NCBI RefSeq assembly: GCF_030253575.1
Contig: NC_080568.1
Span: 3,526,501 to 3,590,500, forward strand
Length of the DNA stretch: 64,000 nt
DNA from: Rhododendron vialii
Taxonomy: Eukaryota > Streptophyta > Magnoliopsida > Ericales > Ericaceae
Direction: 5' to 3'
The notes beneath the pieces were generated by a model, which saw nothing but the letters and a program-made list of their open reading frames with translations, was not told the DNA's origin and did no database searches. The position numbers and the translations under genes are program-made. Shown in pieces: positions 52,102-63,154 of the stretch; position 1 is the stretch's first letter; each line of letters starts with the position of its first letter.

Positions 52102-52239
52102 AACAACCTTCCCAAAAGGGCATTGTTCCATACCTCCTTCGATTGATCAATGTGTTCCTGTGAGATCAACCGGGATCCCAAGGTAGGGAGACAAAAGCTA
52201 GGGGAGAGAGTGGGATTAGTATTTCACGAATCACCACCA

Positions 52240-52470
52240 GAAGTGACATGATGGTGAAACACCTTCCACCCCAACACAAGGTCGCAAGTTTGAATCTTGC
52301 ATGAGGAAAGTAGTCTCCGTGAACCAGATATTGTAATATTGTGTGTATCGGGCATCCTCTGTCCAGCGAAAGGATGCTCCAGTAAGCTTGACTCCTTCAA
52401 TGGGCTGGGAGCCCCTCTTGCCTGGGGGCTGCAACTCTGGTCTCCTAAACTTTCACTTGGCCACTAAAAA
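52240..52470 (+). mobile_element. SINE-like element (probable)
   Basis: TGACATGATGGTGAAACACC resembles an A box; GGTCGCAAGTTTGAATCTTG, 35 bp on, contains a B box. The sequence ends CACTTGGCCACTAAAAAAA. Length and layout fit a tRNA-derived SINE. Confidence 0.45.
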
Positions 52471-52766
52471 AAGTTACACGAATCTCTTTGAAGAGTTGCC
52501 TAGCATATTTTTGTGTTAAGCTTCTAAGATCGTAAATGGCAACTTCTCCCGCAATCAACAAATAGGCATGTCATATGGACTCTGTGAGATTCATAAGGTT
52601 GACCGCTTGGATCTCATATTCTCTCATTTTCAGAATTTTACTCTTTTAAGGAAATACTTCCAGACACAACTGATTGGCTCATTTCTGCAAGTATACCTTC
52701 AATCCCTCTCTTAAGGCTTGGTTTAATTCGTGTATATGTTCGCATATATGTACTCTGCGATTTTTC

Positions 52767-53250
52767 AGACGGCTTAAGCGGGGGTTTTGTTTTTGGGTGG
52801 TTTCTCATTCTTAAATTATGAATCAATGTAAAACATTCTTTTAAGAATCCCACACAATCCGGTGTACATAAAGTGTACCCATAGCTTCTCTAATCTCAAC
52901 AAGTGTTTCTCTAAATTGCAATTTGCAAGGGTCCTATGTTTGTGTGCACGTATTCCGGTAGGAAGACTCCGCATGACGCCGTTTTCTGTGCGCAGCTTGT
53001 GTGTTGTGCTTACACCCCGAACCCCCATCTTTGGTGTCAGCTTTCTCATCTTTGGTGTCATGTCATCTCTCTCATTTCTTTTGTCTTTGGATTTAGAATT
53101 TATCTAAGCAGATACACTTGATTTTGTATTTAGGGTAAAACACCACCTCCAAGGTCCCCGATTGATTCCCTCGCCCACAACCCTCTTTTTAGACAGCTCA
53201 AGCGGGGGTTTTGTTTTCGGGGCGGTTTCTCATTCTTAAATTATGAATTA
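52767..53250. repeat. 57 bp direct repeat pair flanking a mobile 190 bp repeat
   Basis: GCGGGGGTTTTGTTTT..GGGTGGTTTCTCATTCTTAAATTATGAAT appears at about 52767-52823 and again at 53194-53250. Between them lies sequence (52826-53015) that recurs at 55685-55880. Confidence 0.65.
52826..53015. repeat. 190 bp dispersed repeat, copy 1
   Basis: AATGTAAAACATTCTTTTAAGAATCCCACACA through AGCTTGTGTGTTG; nearly the same sequence at 55685-55880 and a shorter inverted piece near 55140-55225. Class unknown. Confidence 0.75.
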
Positions 53251-54287
53251 TGTTTCGACTTCATTAAATTTCAAGAAAACTTGCAGCTTGTTCTTTTTCC
53301 ATTGGAAATTTGGAATCATTCAAAACCCTTGAGAATTAAATCTACGGTGAATCTTCGAAATCTGCTCTGCATCATGATAATCTGTTGTTGGACAATAATG
53401 GTAATCTACATTAGCGAGGACCTCCTAGAAATAGAAGGTTTGGAGGAGAAAGATAAAGAGGAAATTGTTAGAAAGACGGACGAATTTATTAATAATTCGT
53501 GAACTTTAACGGCCCTTATTTTCTCATCCTTGTATGTCGAATTTCATTCCGATTCCTTCGGGAGAGATGAACTAAAATTGATGTTTATTGCATTGGCGTT
53601 GGAATCACTCTCAATTTATTGTAGATTTTCGAATATTGGTCTGAATCCTAAAAATCTGTCTTTAAAGTTGTGGTTATTCGTTTTCTCATCCTTAAACCCT
53701 TACCCTTAATTTGACTTTGGTTCCTTCCCAGTTTTCGCACTACGCCCTCTTGCGAAGCTTTTGACCCCAGAATCAATTTAAAATGTTAAAAACTCGATTT
53801 ATTGTGATTTTTTTGAAATCAGGCTGCCCTAAGAAGTTTCTGTTTGGAAAACAGTCCCTTGTTTGACTTCTGTGATCATTGAGCGGTTGATCTGAATTGA
53901 ATTTGCAATTCTGCGACCTTTCGTTGACACTTTCATATTTCGGAATTTCTAAATTAGATTTGAGTGTATTCTTTTCAATTATTTTTATACGCTTGATTTG
54001 GATTGTATTTTATTTCGCGAGCCTTGATACTTTCACATATTGGAACAACTTCCAAATTAGTTTCGCGGGTGTCTGTAATTCTTTTTTATGCATTAGATGG
54101 AACTTGTTAATTAAATTTTCGGATGGCAGGTAATGTATGACGCATTTGGTGTAAGATTACATGTTGGGCGCCAAGCAGAGGTCTCTCTCTGTTTTGAACC
54201 TCCAACACAACATAACTATAAATAATTGGATCTTGGCCAATGTAAACAGTTTATCATGCAGTAGGAGAAACTTGGGATTGAATTGGG
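53251..54287. other. intergenic, no gene recognised
   Basis: Contains a 73-codon frame (53281-53502) with an acidic C-terminus that I cannot assign; no splice context makes it convincing. Confidence 0.4.
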
Positions 54288-54483
54288 TGGGGTGCGCCAA
54301 GCCGAGGCAATAGTGCAACGCCAAGGCGACGCGCAAGGAACCCCAGCAGCAAGCTACTATGATAGGCCCTCCCCCTTAAAAAATTAATTTAATATCATGT
54401 GAGCCGATAGCCCACGTATCAGATATTAAACTGATAAGAACAGATACTACACTTGATCTTAGCCAAAAGGCCGAGAAAGGTAT
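54288..54483 (-). ncRNA. U2: U2 spliceosomal snRNA, copy 1
   Basis: The minus strand from 54483 reads ATACCTTTCTCGGCCTTTTG, the conserved U2 5' end, followed by GTAGTATCTGTTCTTATCAG, which includes the branch-point pairing sequence GUAGUA, then stem II, an Sm-type U-rich site (AATTAATTTTTTAAG) and the 3' stem-loops, ending near CGCACCCCA. Length about 196 nt, the plant norm. U2 pairs with the intron branch point in the spliceosome. Upstream there is a TATA box (54511-54516, about 30 bp from the start) and a perfect USE (54553-54563), spaced as in Pol II-type plant snRNA genes. Looks functional. Confidence 0.95.
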
Positions 54484-54510
54484 GAATTGCCAGTATAACG
54501 GGCCGGTTCT

Positions 54511-54563
54511 TTTATACCAACTTAGCACTCCTCTCTCTCTCTCTCTTATACACGATGTGGGAC
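54511..54563 (-). promoter_or_regulatory. U2 copy 1 promoter (TATA plus USE)
   Basis: Minus strand: USE GTCCCACATCG at 54553-54563, an exact match to the plant consensus RTCCCACATCG, and TATAAA at 54511-54516. The spacing of about 37 bp is of the Pol II type. Confidence 0.9.
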
Positions 54564-54588
54564 TGGCTGCAAACCAAAACCCCCATTT

Positions 54589-54633
<45 letters not shown>

Positions 54634-54784
54634 TTGCTTCAAATTCTGTCTACTTGGGAAGGGAAAAATAGAAGCATAAATATTACGTATCCAAAATTCA
54701 ACCCACACGATTGAAGTAAAAATAAATGTGAACCCGCATCCAAATGAAGTTATCCAGTGCTTGATGTAGAGATTTTATTTGGGA

Positions 54785-55684
54785 ATTCCCTGTGGATGTC
54801 ATGCATGTGGGGTCACAGCAAAAATCATATGGTGTATCCATGTTGTCAGACGTTGCATTGTACTTTTGTTTTTGGCAAAGATCAGCGGTGTTCGGGCCAG
54901 TTTACGCGTGCCCGGCACACCTCAACTAGTCCTCATTGAGACTAGAAAATTCACAAACAATTACTTTCTTACAGCTTAACCTAAAAAATTGAATCATGAT
55001 CAATTATGTAAGGAGTAAATCTACTAACCAACCGGACTAACCTTTGGATTGTACTATGCATTCTTATTGATTGTGGTTACTTTGCAAGCAAATTGAATTG
55101 GTTATGGTGTCATCCCATTTTAGCAGAACAAAATCCTTCCCAAAACTCTTCTTAAGTGACTGCGTGCACACAAGCATAGGACCCTTGCATTTTTAGAGAA
55201 CGCCTGTTGATTACAAGCTATGTCTACATCAATATAGACCAGATTATGTGAGACCTATCTCAGCATTTTACACCAATGATCCAAGTTATCCAATTTGTTA
55301 AGTTCAAAAAATAATAATGATAATGGGACACAATGATTGCACTTGTAATCATTTTATTTTCAAATTCCACCCTACAATAATTACATTTTCTTATTTTGCT
55401 AGTACTACTAATTTAAAAAATAAAAAATAAAAAAGAAAGAAAGGGTAAAAGAGAATTTATTCTGTAGTGCCCATTTAATTGAAAGTGAGATAATCTATTT
55501 GGGTCATCAAAAAGTGCTAACTAAGACCATCAAATGAGGGGGGAGGGAGTTTGTTTTTTTTTTTTTTAAGAAACCATGTAAACACTTAGCTCAATCGAAT
55601 ATCGATAAGGACTTGATCAATTCATTCAAATTTTGGTCCGAGAATTTGCAAAATTCATGCACGTAAAACATATCTTAAGAATCA
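54785..55684. other. intergenic, no gene recognised
   Basis: AT-rich; an inverted fragment of the 190 bp dispersed repeat lies near 55140-55225. Confidence 0.4.
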
Positions 55685-55880
55685 ATGTAAAACATTCTTT
55701 TAAGAATCCCACACAGTCCGGTGTACATAAAGTGTACCCATTTTAATATACCCATAGCTTCTCTAATCTCAACAGGTGTTTCTCTAAATTGCAAGGGTCC
55801 TATGTTTGTGTGCACGTGTTCCAGTAGGAAGACTCTGCACGACGCCGTTTTCTGTGCACAGCTTGTGTGTTGGGCTTACA
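55685..55880. repeat. 190 bp dispersed repeat, copy 2
   Basis: Near-identical to 52826-53015, with one small internal insertion (near 55740-55752). Confidence 0.75.
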
Positions 55881-57020
55881 AGAGCTCCTCGAAGACGATA
55901 GAGGAAGCAACCCGCCTGCTATGACGGGGCGGCTTTTTTCTTTCACAATAAGACCTGGACGATTATCCCTACCTTCGGTAGCTTACAAGTTTACGTCCAT
56001 CCCTGGTCGGATACAGTTTCCTTTCGATTTCTCCCTTGTAGCTGTTACCCGAATTCGCGCAAGACATATCGTGGTAGCAACATTCAACTGCGAATTAGGA
56101 TGTATTAATTTCACGCATCGACTCTTATATGATTCTGTGCACAAGACTAACGTAATGGATATTATTTAGAAACTAGTAAAATCATCTTTTGACTCATTAG
56201 AAAGGGACAAGATTTGTTCGAGGAGACACTTCCGATATCTCATATTCTCACTCTTTCTAGCAATTTTTACTCTTTGGAGACGAATAGCAGCATTTCCCTA
56301 TCGATCGGTGTAAAACAGCTGATCAAGCAGCATTTCCCTATGCGTTCAGATTCGACCCGAGCCATCCGTACCGAGATAAACGACTGGATAAACTGCTATG
56401 CACCCGCCCTCAACAGGGACGAGCATCATCCCGGTTCCTGTATGGTAGGCATTCAAATAGGAATTGAGAGGTACTAATTTTCCCCTCCGAATAGCAGTAT
56501 TGGCTCTCGTTCTTTTTCTATAGCGAGCGAAAGGACTAACTAGTCGTTAGGCCCGAGAGTAGCGGAACAAATGGCTTATTGAAAAGAGGGAGCAAACGGA
56601 CTCATAGCGATGTCACCAGGAGCACATAAAGCGTGAGGTGACATCAGCATACGAGGAAGTCAGGGAGCGATTCAAAGAGAAAAGATACGAGATATCAAGA
56701 CTCAGGAGTGCACCACTCCCACTCAGGAGTGCACCGCTCAGGGAGTGGTGTGCTCTCGTCCTATGGTGAATGCAATGCACTGAGTCTATCTGAACTTGTG
56801 CACCGCGACCTTGAACTGATTTTGGAAGGGATAAGAACAAAAGAGGGGGCCCGTAACTGTGGGTCATTTTTTCGAACTATATTGAAAGCAGCCAAACTTA
56901 CCATTGAAGACGAATGTAACGTTAAAAAAAAGGTATGAACTTTCGAACTAAAATGGGCAGGGGCCGCGCGAACGCAGGCCCCCTCGGCAACAAATTATGA
57001 CGTAGGCTCCACCACTTGGG
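55881..57020. other. block of unusual composition, possibly organelle-derived
   Basis: Less AT-rich than its surroundings and free of plant nuclear repeat words. It has a small hairpin-prone duplication (CAGGAGTGCACCACTCC / CAGGAGTGCACCGCTC, about 56702-56745) and a repeated GCAGCATTTCCCTAT (56287 and 56327). The texture resembles intergenic plant mitochondrial DNA. I recognise no mitochondrial gene in it, so this is a suspicion. Confidence 0.3.
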
Positions 57021-57938
57021 TAGACCTTAAGCTGGCACCCCTCCGAAGTGCAATGGAGGCCACCAACCTAGGCCATGAGCCTTATTGATCGCCCATTGAC
57101 CCCGTCCAGGTAAGTATGTTGCAAAGTAGCCTGTGTATGTTTTCTTGTAGTTCCCTCCTTGTGTAATCCATACAAGCTGGTCGATGTGGGATGGGACTCT
57201 GAGATATCTCAGGTTTTGTATCTTTTGTTTTGAGTCTTTTTGATAGCTCATCTGTTGCTATTTGATTATCTTCTTCTCAATAAGGTTAAATTCAAATCTC
57301 CTATTATCTTTGCCTAACAAAAATATACCAAAAAAATGCAAGGAACATCATCGATTGGCAAGAGATAATGAAATTTTACTTGAATGTGGAGTCAGGATTT
57401 GAACTTGAAGGTGACACTAAAAAAGATCAATATACTTTCTCCAACCACAAAACAATGTTGATCCGTCAAACCAAGAACTTAAAAAGAATATATTTTGTAC
57501 TCGAACAAATTCAAGGTTTTTCTCAAAAACTAAAGAACTCGTGGATATTAGGATCTTGCGGATAAGATTTTTTAAATTTTTGAACCAAATTGTTTTTTTT
57601 TTTTTTTAAAGTTTTCGTTTTGCTAATTGGACAATCTTCTTGTGACGGAAGGAGTGTTTAATACCCAAAACAATATACATGTTCTAAAATTATTCAAACA
57701 CAATAACCAAATGAAAGAAGTCCCAAATACTTAACTTTATATTGTAAGGCGTTTCTATTATACATAAGAAAAAAACTGGAATTATATCTTGCAAAATGAT
57801 CGACGACTCAAATAATGCTCATCAGTTGCTTCTTTTTTAGTTGCTTATTTTCTTCTTTTTTTTTTTCCCTCCTAGTCCTATAATGCTCTTCTATTTTTTT
57901 TTTTTTGTTTCCCCTCCTAGTCCTATTGATCAGAGTAG
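57021..57938. other. intergenic, no gene recognised
   Basis: Contains CGATGTGGGATGGGAC (57182-57197), which resembles a broken USE but has no snRNA next to it. Poly-T tracts near 57591-57607 and 57851-57906. Confidence 0.4.
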
Positions 57939-58136
57939 TGCTACTGCTGCTGTACGGCTAAATTTTGAAGCAAAGTTGGATGATTCGTAAACACCCTTCC
58001 TGATATCGGATTGAGGTGATTTTTTTCAGGGACCTTAAACGACGTATTTTGAACAAAATAAGTGGCTCCGATCATCTTTGCGGGACCCGAGGCGGGCGCA
58101 AAGGGGATCTGTACGCAGCTGCTGTACCAGTAGCAT
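57939..58136. mobile_element. palindromic MITE, family 2-like
   Basis: GTGCTACTGCTGCTGTACGG at the left and the complement of ATGCTACTGGTACAGCAGCT at the right. The interior (GAAGCAAAGTTGGATGATTCG, TTTTGAACAAAATAAGTGGC) is related to 15852-16252. Confidence 0.6.
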
Positions 58137-58460
58137 TTTTGTATTGATCAGTTGCTTCCTTTAATTTGATCAGTTGCTGCTTCTTTTTTGGTTGCTTCTT
58201 TTTTCCCTCCCAAGTCCTATTGATCAGAAGCATCCATCAGTTTTCTTTTTTCCCTCTTCTCTCCTAGTCCTATTCCATCAGTTTTCTTTTTTCCCTCCTA
58301 GTCAGTGTTGCTACTCAGCGTTATCTCACAGATACACTTGGAATTGACACTCAGAGCACACATGATGCATTTTATAGGAATTAGGCCTGGAGCTATGTAA
58401 ACAGAGCATCAAGCAGTTTAACCTAGCTCTTGAAAGAGATATATTTGGATTAGAATTGGG

Positions 58461-58656
58461 TGGGGTGCGCCAAGCCGAGGCAGTAGTGCAACGCCAAGGC
58501 GACGCTCGAGGAACCCCAGCAGCAAGCTACTGTTATGAGCCCTCCCCCTTAAAAAATTAATTTAATATCATGTGAGCCGATGGCCCACGTATCAAATATT
58601 AAACTGATAAGAACAGATACTACACTTGATCTTAGCCAAAAGGCCGAGAAAGGTAT
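58461..58656 (-). ncRNA. U2: U2 spliceosomal snRNA, copy 2
   Basis: Same gene as 54288-54483 in a local duplication that includes several hundred bp of flank. The first 60 nt, with the branch-point recognition GUAGUA, are identical. Differences: C to U in stem IIa (a G-C pair becomes G-U), U to C in the next stem, and several changes in the 3' half. Upstream TATA is intact (58684-58689) but the USE at 58722-58732 reads GTCCCACATAG, one base off consensus. It may be a weaker variant gene or the start of a pseudogene. Confidence 0.88.
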
Positions 58657-58683
58657 GAATTGCAAAATCAACGGGCTGCCTGT

Positions 58684-58732
58684 TTTATACCAACTTAGCA
58701 CTCCTCTTTCTCTCTTATACACTATGTGGGAC
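58684..58732 (-). promoter_or_regulatory. U2 copy 2 promoter (TATA plus altered USE)
   Basis: TATA box at 58684-58689 and USE-like GTCCCACATAG at 58722-58732. The consensus ends CG, here AG. Confidence 0.75.
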
Positions 58733-58747
58733 TGCCAGAAACCAAAC

Positions 58748-58748
<1 letters not shown>

Positions 58749-58787
<39 letters not shown>
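58749..58787. repeat. poly-C tract, 39 bases
   Basis: Uninterrupted run of about 39 C on the plus strand next to a (TC)n run, just upstream of U2 copy 2. The matching place upstream of copy 1 has only a short C run. Confidence 0.9.
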
Positions 58788-58821
<34 letters not shown>

Positions 58822-58979
58822 TTGCTTCAAATTCTGTCTACTTGGGGAAGGAAAAAATAGAAGCCTAAATATTACGTATCCAAAATTCAACTCACACGAT
58901 TGAAGTAAAAATAAATGTGAGCCTGCATCCAAATGAAGTTATCCAGTGCTTTATGTGGAGATTTTATTTGGGAGAATAT

Positions 58980-59355
58980 TATGTTGGGTCATAGCAAAAT
59001 CATTTACCGTAGAAATTAAAAGTTTGTAAATATCGTTAAGAGTTCCATGTTATGACACAACCCCTTCTTCTTGAGTGAATCATCTTTTTGAGCTTATGAG
59101 TACTTATTTTTTTTAATTAAAGGTGATGTATTGCGAGAGAATGACATGTCTCGTGATGCGAGGAATAAGTACTTACAAAATAAGAACTTTTACGGAACAA
59201 GGCCTAAGTAAGCTTCTTCTTATTATTATTATAACTCATGGTTCCAACCAATACCTACGCGTGTCAACTACGTTAAATCCAACCATTTATCTCAACCTCC
59301 TGTTTATTATCACCCATCGCTCTCATCACTGTACGTATATTTGTGCTTATGATTG
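58980..59355. other. intergenic, nothing recognised
   Basis: AT-rich spacer. Confidence 0.4.
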
Positions 59356-59363
59356 GTCATGGT

Positions 59364-59820
59364 TAGGGCTGCAAACGATCCGAGCCGCTCGCGAGCGGCT
59401 CGGAGCTCGGCTCGATAACGGCTCGGCTCGGCTCGGCTCGGTTCAAGACAAAAACGAGCCGAGCTCGAGCTCGAGTCCTGGGCTCGTTTCATAAACGAGC
59501 CGAGCTCGAGCTAGTCGAAACTCGGCTCGAATTGGCTCGCGAGCTCGATTATATAATATATTTATATATATATTTATATATATATATATATATATATATT
59601 TACATAATTATATTTATTTATATATATATTTATATATATTTGTTTCATAAACGAGCCGAACGAGCCGAGCTCGAGCTCCGTAAATACCTATCGAGCCGAG
59701 CTCGAGCTCGAGTTCTGCAGCTCGTCACGAGCTCGAGCCGAGCTCGAGCCAACTAAATTTTTGCCGAGCCGAGCTCGAACACTCTAAAACTCGGCTCGGC
59801 TCGGCTCGTTTGCAGCCCTA
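59364..59820. mobile_element. hAT-type MITE (TAGGGCTGCAAACGA ends), type copy
   Basis: 457 bp with inverted ends TAGGGCTGCAAACGA and TCGTTTGCAGCCCTA-type complement, flanked by the perfect 8 bp repeat GTCATGGT (59356-59363, 59821-59828). The arms are made of GAGCCGAGCTCGAGCTCG words and are strongly self-complementary; the centre is a (TA)-rich stretch (59548-59641). No transposase. Diverged relatives lie at 34590 and 49645. Confidence 0.88.
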
Positions 59821-60743
59821 GTCATGGTTTATTGTTCCTATAATTTGCTCATTTAAATTTGCATTATGGAATAGTTTTGTATGGGTCTCTCATGATAATG
59901 AAGAGGTCTAATGCTGTAACTTTGTCACAATTGGCTTGGAAAACTTAATTGAGGAGGATGGAGACTAAAATCTCCTTCAAGCTGAGAACTTTAATTTTTG
60001 ATTAGAACTTGTTGCATTGTGGAATTTTCTTCGGATATATATTCTGGAGGCTAACTATCTGATAGAGTATATATATTACGAATTACTGTGATTTTGTCAA
60101 AGTTGACGCCGAATACTTATTACAGAGGAAAGGAGATCAAAATCCCCTTCTCGCTTATTATATGAAAAAGATAAGCTCCGTGGCTCCTGCGCGATAGGTT
60201 GCTACCGAAAAATCTATTGACAACGATGGAGAACACAATCGCCTTCACGCTTATTACGTAATGGAATACATATATTTATGCATCTTGTCATCTTGACCAA
60301 CACTTTTAACACACATTTAAGTCCTCCACCATTCACTTAGTAAACTAAATTCCTACTTTTTGTCATTGTTAGGTATTTTCTCCTTTTTTTATGTAACACA
60401 TGTTTCAAGACCAAATTGAAGAAAATTAGACTAAATCTCTTCGTGATTATCGTTGCCGTTGGGGTAAATTTTGTCCCAATGGGCATCGCTGTCATCTCGA
60501 TTTTACCAGCTGATAGTGTGGCGTCCTAGTAAATCTGTGATGATAGTGATATTTTAAGGAATGTACTGTCCTTCCACGGTGGGCTGTGTGCTTTGGCTTA
60601 TTTTAGCTTCTTCAACATGACATATGTAGTGAGTGATGCGTGTGTTTTAGTATTTGTTACTCCTATATGATAAAAAGTGTATAAAGTGGATCACAATTTT
60701 GTATGTTAAGAGTACGTAAATTCAGGGAGTGAGTGTGGAATTT

Positions 60744-60932
60744 AATTTTGTTCTCCCTCCCTTCAAGAGGGCGAACATTACTCTCCTTCCTATTTGTTGA
60801 AATGATGTGGATTCCAACACAAAGTGATATCATGCTTGCCAAAAAGTGTATTGCAGAAGTATGACCTATACCATTTAATCCAATAATAGGAAGAATAATG
60901 TCCACCCTCTTTTAAGGAGGATGAACAAAATT
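60744..60932. mobile_element. palindromic MITE, small
   Basis: AATTTTGTTCTCCCTCC at the left and the complement of AATTTTGTTCATCCTCC at the right, with CTTCCTATT and AATAGGAAG mirrored inside. About 189 bp. Confidence 0.65.
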
Positions 60933-60987
60933 GCACTCGTAAATGTGTGTTGCAGTGATGTTAAGATGTGTGGTACTGTGAGTTGAA

Positions 60988-60990
<3 letters not shown>

Positions 60991-61042
<52 letters not shown>

Positions 61043-61060
61043 TACATACATACATAACCC
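60991..61060. repeat. (TA)n(CA)n(CATA)n microsatellite
   Basis: About 22 TA units followed by short CA and CATA runs. Confidence 0.9.
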
Positions 61061-61156
61061 TCTCTCTCTTGTAGCAACAATTTAGTTGAAGCACTAGAGC
61101 TCCAAAACACAAATATTATTTGCCTAACTGTTTTTGTCAGTAACTTCAGATCCTAA

Positions 61157-61523
61157 GAGCATCTCCAATCCATCTCCATTTCCTCTAAAATAAAGGATGG
61201 ATGTAACACATTGAGAGGAGATTTTGTAATTTATTCCATTTTTTCTTCACTTTTTGTACTTTTTGGGAGAATCTTTGAGGGACCCATCGTCTTTTTTAGA
61301 GTTTGGAGGAATTTTGTACTCCAAATTTACTTTTGGTCCTCCATTTTTAGAGGACCAAATTTACTTTTGGATGATCAAACTCTAAAAAGGACGGTGGGTC
61401 CCTCAAAAATTCTCCCAAAAATTACAAAAAGTGAAGAAAAAAGAGAATAAATTATAAAATCTCCCCTCAATGTGTCACATCCATCCTCTATTTTGGAGAA
61501 ATAGAGGTGGATTGGAGATGCTC
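61157..61523. mobile_element. Tourist-like MITE (GAGCATCTCCAA ends)
   Basis: 367 bp, ends GAGCATCTCCAATCCATCTC and the complement GTGGATTGGAGATGCTC, flanked by TAA (61154-61156, 61524-61526). Nearly the whole length is an inverted repeat (GACCCATCGTC..., GACGGTGGGTCC). The terminus is a common one in plant PIF/Harbinger MITEs. Confidence 0.88.
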
Positions 61524-61526
61524 TAA

Positions 61527-62517
61527 TGATAGGCTAAAATCACCCACCGGAGATACCCTAAATGCGTGAATTCCCTATCAATGTGTAGTGGAAAAGGTTC
61601 ATGTATTATTTCAGGAGCACTAAGTAATCTTAACTGACTCACTGAGAGACTGATCATCTATTACTTTTAAGACAAATATGGTACGGTCAAATAGATCGAC
61701 GTTCAAACAGATATCACTAACCGATCATCATGATTTTTTTGCACAACTCACTTACGCATCGAGACCTACATTATGATCCGTTCACATCGTCAAATGAGAT
61801 CGTAATGAATCCCATTATGCGTCACATGTCAGATCTTGATTTTAACATTTAGCATGCTGCAAGAATCTCCTTGTGACGACAATTACTAGGATCCCAAAAC
61901 ATTAATAAGTATTAAAAGACTATCCAATGGCCCTTCTTAAAAGAACTCTTTTTAAATTATTTCTATAAATCCACTCATTCTCCGTATAAGGTTATTGTCC
62001 CTTCAAGATAAAGCATCCACTCATATTAATGTTATTGTCCCTTCAATATAAAGCCACACGAAAAACAATTTTCAGATTCATAAAAGACCTTGTTTAAAAA
62101 ACCAAAATAAAAACAATCAACAAACTTCTTAATTTTATCATCATGCAGTTAAAATGTGTAAGGCTTATTTATGTTGAAGAGTACTGGAGAAAGAGGAAGA
62201 GAACGCGGTAAATTTAAACGGGTTGTACCATGTATTAACCGGTATTGCAAATAAGTGGTGAGAGAGAGATTTCCAAAAAAAGTGAGGAGAAAGAAAGTGG
62301 TAGACGCCGTGGAGAACACGGCGATTAGGTTTTTCTTTTGTACTTTTTAATGGGGCAGATACAAAGATTGCTCTTAATTGTATGCATGAACGTCTTAAAA
62401 ATACCGTTCTGTTTTATTATATAGATTCGCTTGATCTCTGTGATATTTTCTTTACACTTCAAGTTTAATATAGAATATATTGTTCTTTATTCCCAAGCCA
62501 CTTTTCCTGCAATATAA
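61527..62517. other. intergenic upstream of the small unknown gene
   Basis: TTATTATATAGA near 62414 could be the TATA box for the gene at 62518. No other gene recognised. Confidence 0.4.
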
Positions 62518-62892
62518 ATGGGACTTGCTCCCAACAAGAAGAATCAAAAACTTTCCTCAACTCCTGACGTTCAGAGTATGGAGACCGAAACTAGGGAGGA
62601 ACGCTACGTAAGATCAAGGAGCTTCCGCGATGGAGACTACAGCAGCAGCAGAAGGGTGTTCTTATATAGCTATCCTCTTCAATGGGGAGGAGAAGATGCA
62701 GATTATGATGAATACAAGGAAGTAACACTATGCAGCTACGGAGGTGACGGGAAGAAGCATATGAAGGAGCTAATCGTAACCCTTTTACGCTGGAGCGAAG
62801 GAAAGGCTTTGGTTTTGAGGAGGTTTAAGCACAAGCTTAGAGTTTACATCATTGCCTGTCTTTCTGTTGGATTTAAACCCGAAATACCCTAG
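62518..62892 (+). CDS. small plant protein of unknown function
   Basis: A 124-aa single-exon frame starting MGLAPNKKNQKLSSTPDVQS. I do not assign a function. It is hydrophilic at the N-terminus with an arginine/serine-rich stretch (YVRSRSFRDGDYSSSRRVFL), an acidic middle (GGEDADYDEYKE) and a basic, more hydrophobic C-terminus (LLRWSEGKALVLRRFKHKLR). The RxRSFREGDY-type motif followed by RRVFLxSYPLxWG gives me the impression of a conserved plant small-protein family. A TATA-like sequence lies about 100 bp upstream and the leader is AT-rich. No introns are needed. Confidence 0.7.
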   Translation: MGLAPNKKNQKLSSTPDVQSMETETREERYVRSRSFRDGDYSSSRRVFLYSYPLQWGGEDADYDEYKEVTLCSYGGDGKKHMKELIVTLLRWSEGKALVLRRFKHKLRVYIIACLSVGFKPEIP

Positions 62893-63154
62893 TTTCGGAC
62901 TCTCAGTTCAGCCTAATATACTCCATCTTCATCTTCTGCTTTTATTTCTCTTGTATTGTACAGCTTACAGCATATACAAACTACACTCTCCTTTCTTGTA
63001 TCTCATCATGCACGTCTGTACTACTGAGCATATACTATTCTCTGAGGCCAGTTCCTGCTGTGAATACAGAATGAAAGATGCCTTACTAATTAAAAAAGGG
63101 TACTTGATAAAGCAAGCTCTAATACCTCTATTATATATATAACAGACTGCTAAA

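Noticed and set aside
51834-52181. 115-codon minus-strand frame as a gene
   Set aside because: It overlaps the tRNA-like fragment and has no recognisable domain or splice context.
57182-57197. USE-like CGATGTGGGATGGGAC as a third snRNA promoter
   Set aside because: The consensus is interrupted and no snRNA sequence or TATA box lies at the right distance.
58549-58932. Open frames with poly-Gly or poly-Pro across the poly-C tract
   Set aside because: Artefacts of the homopolymer and the U2 gene; no coding character.
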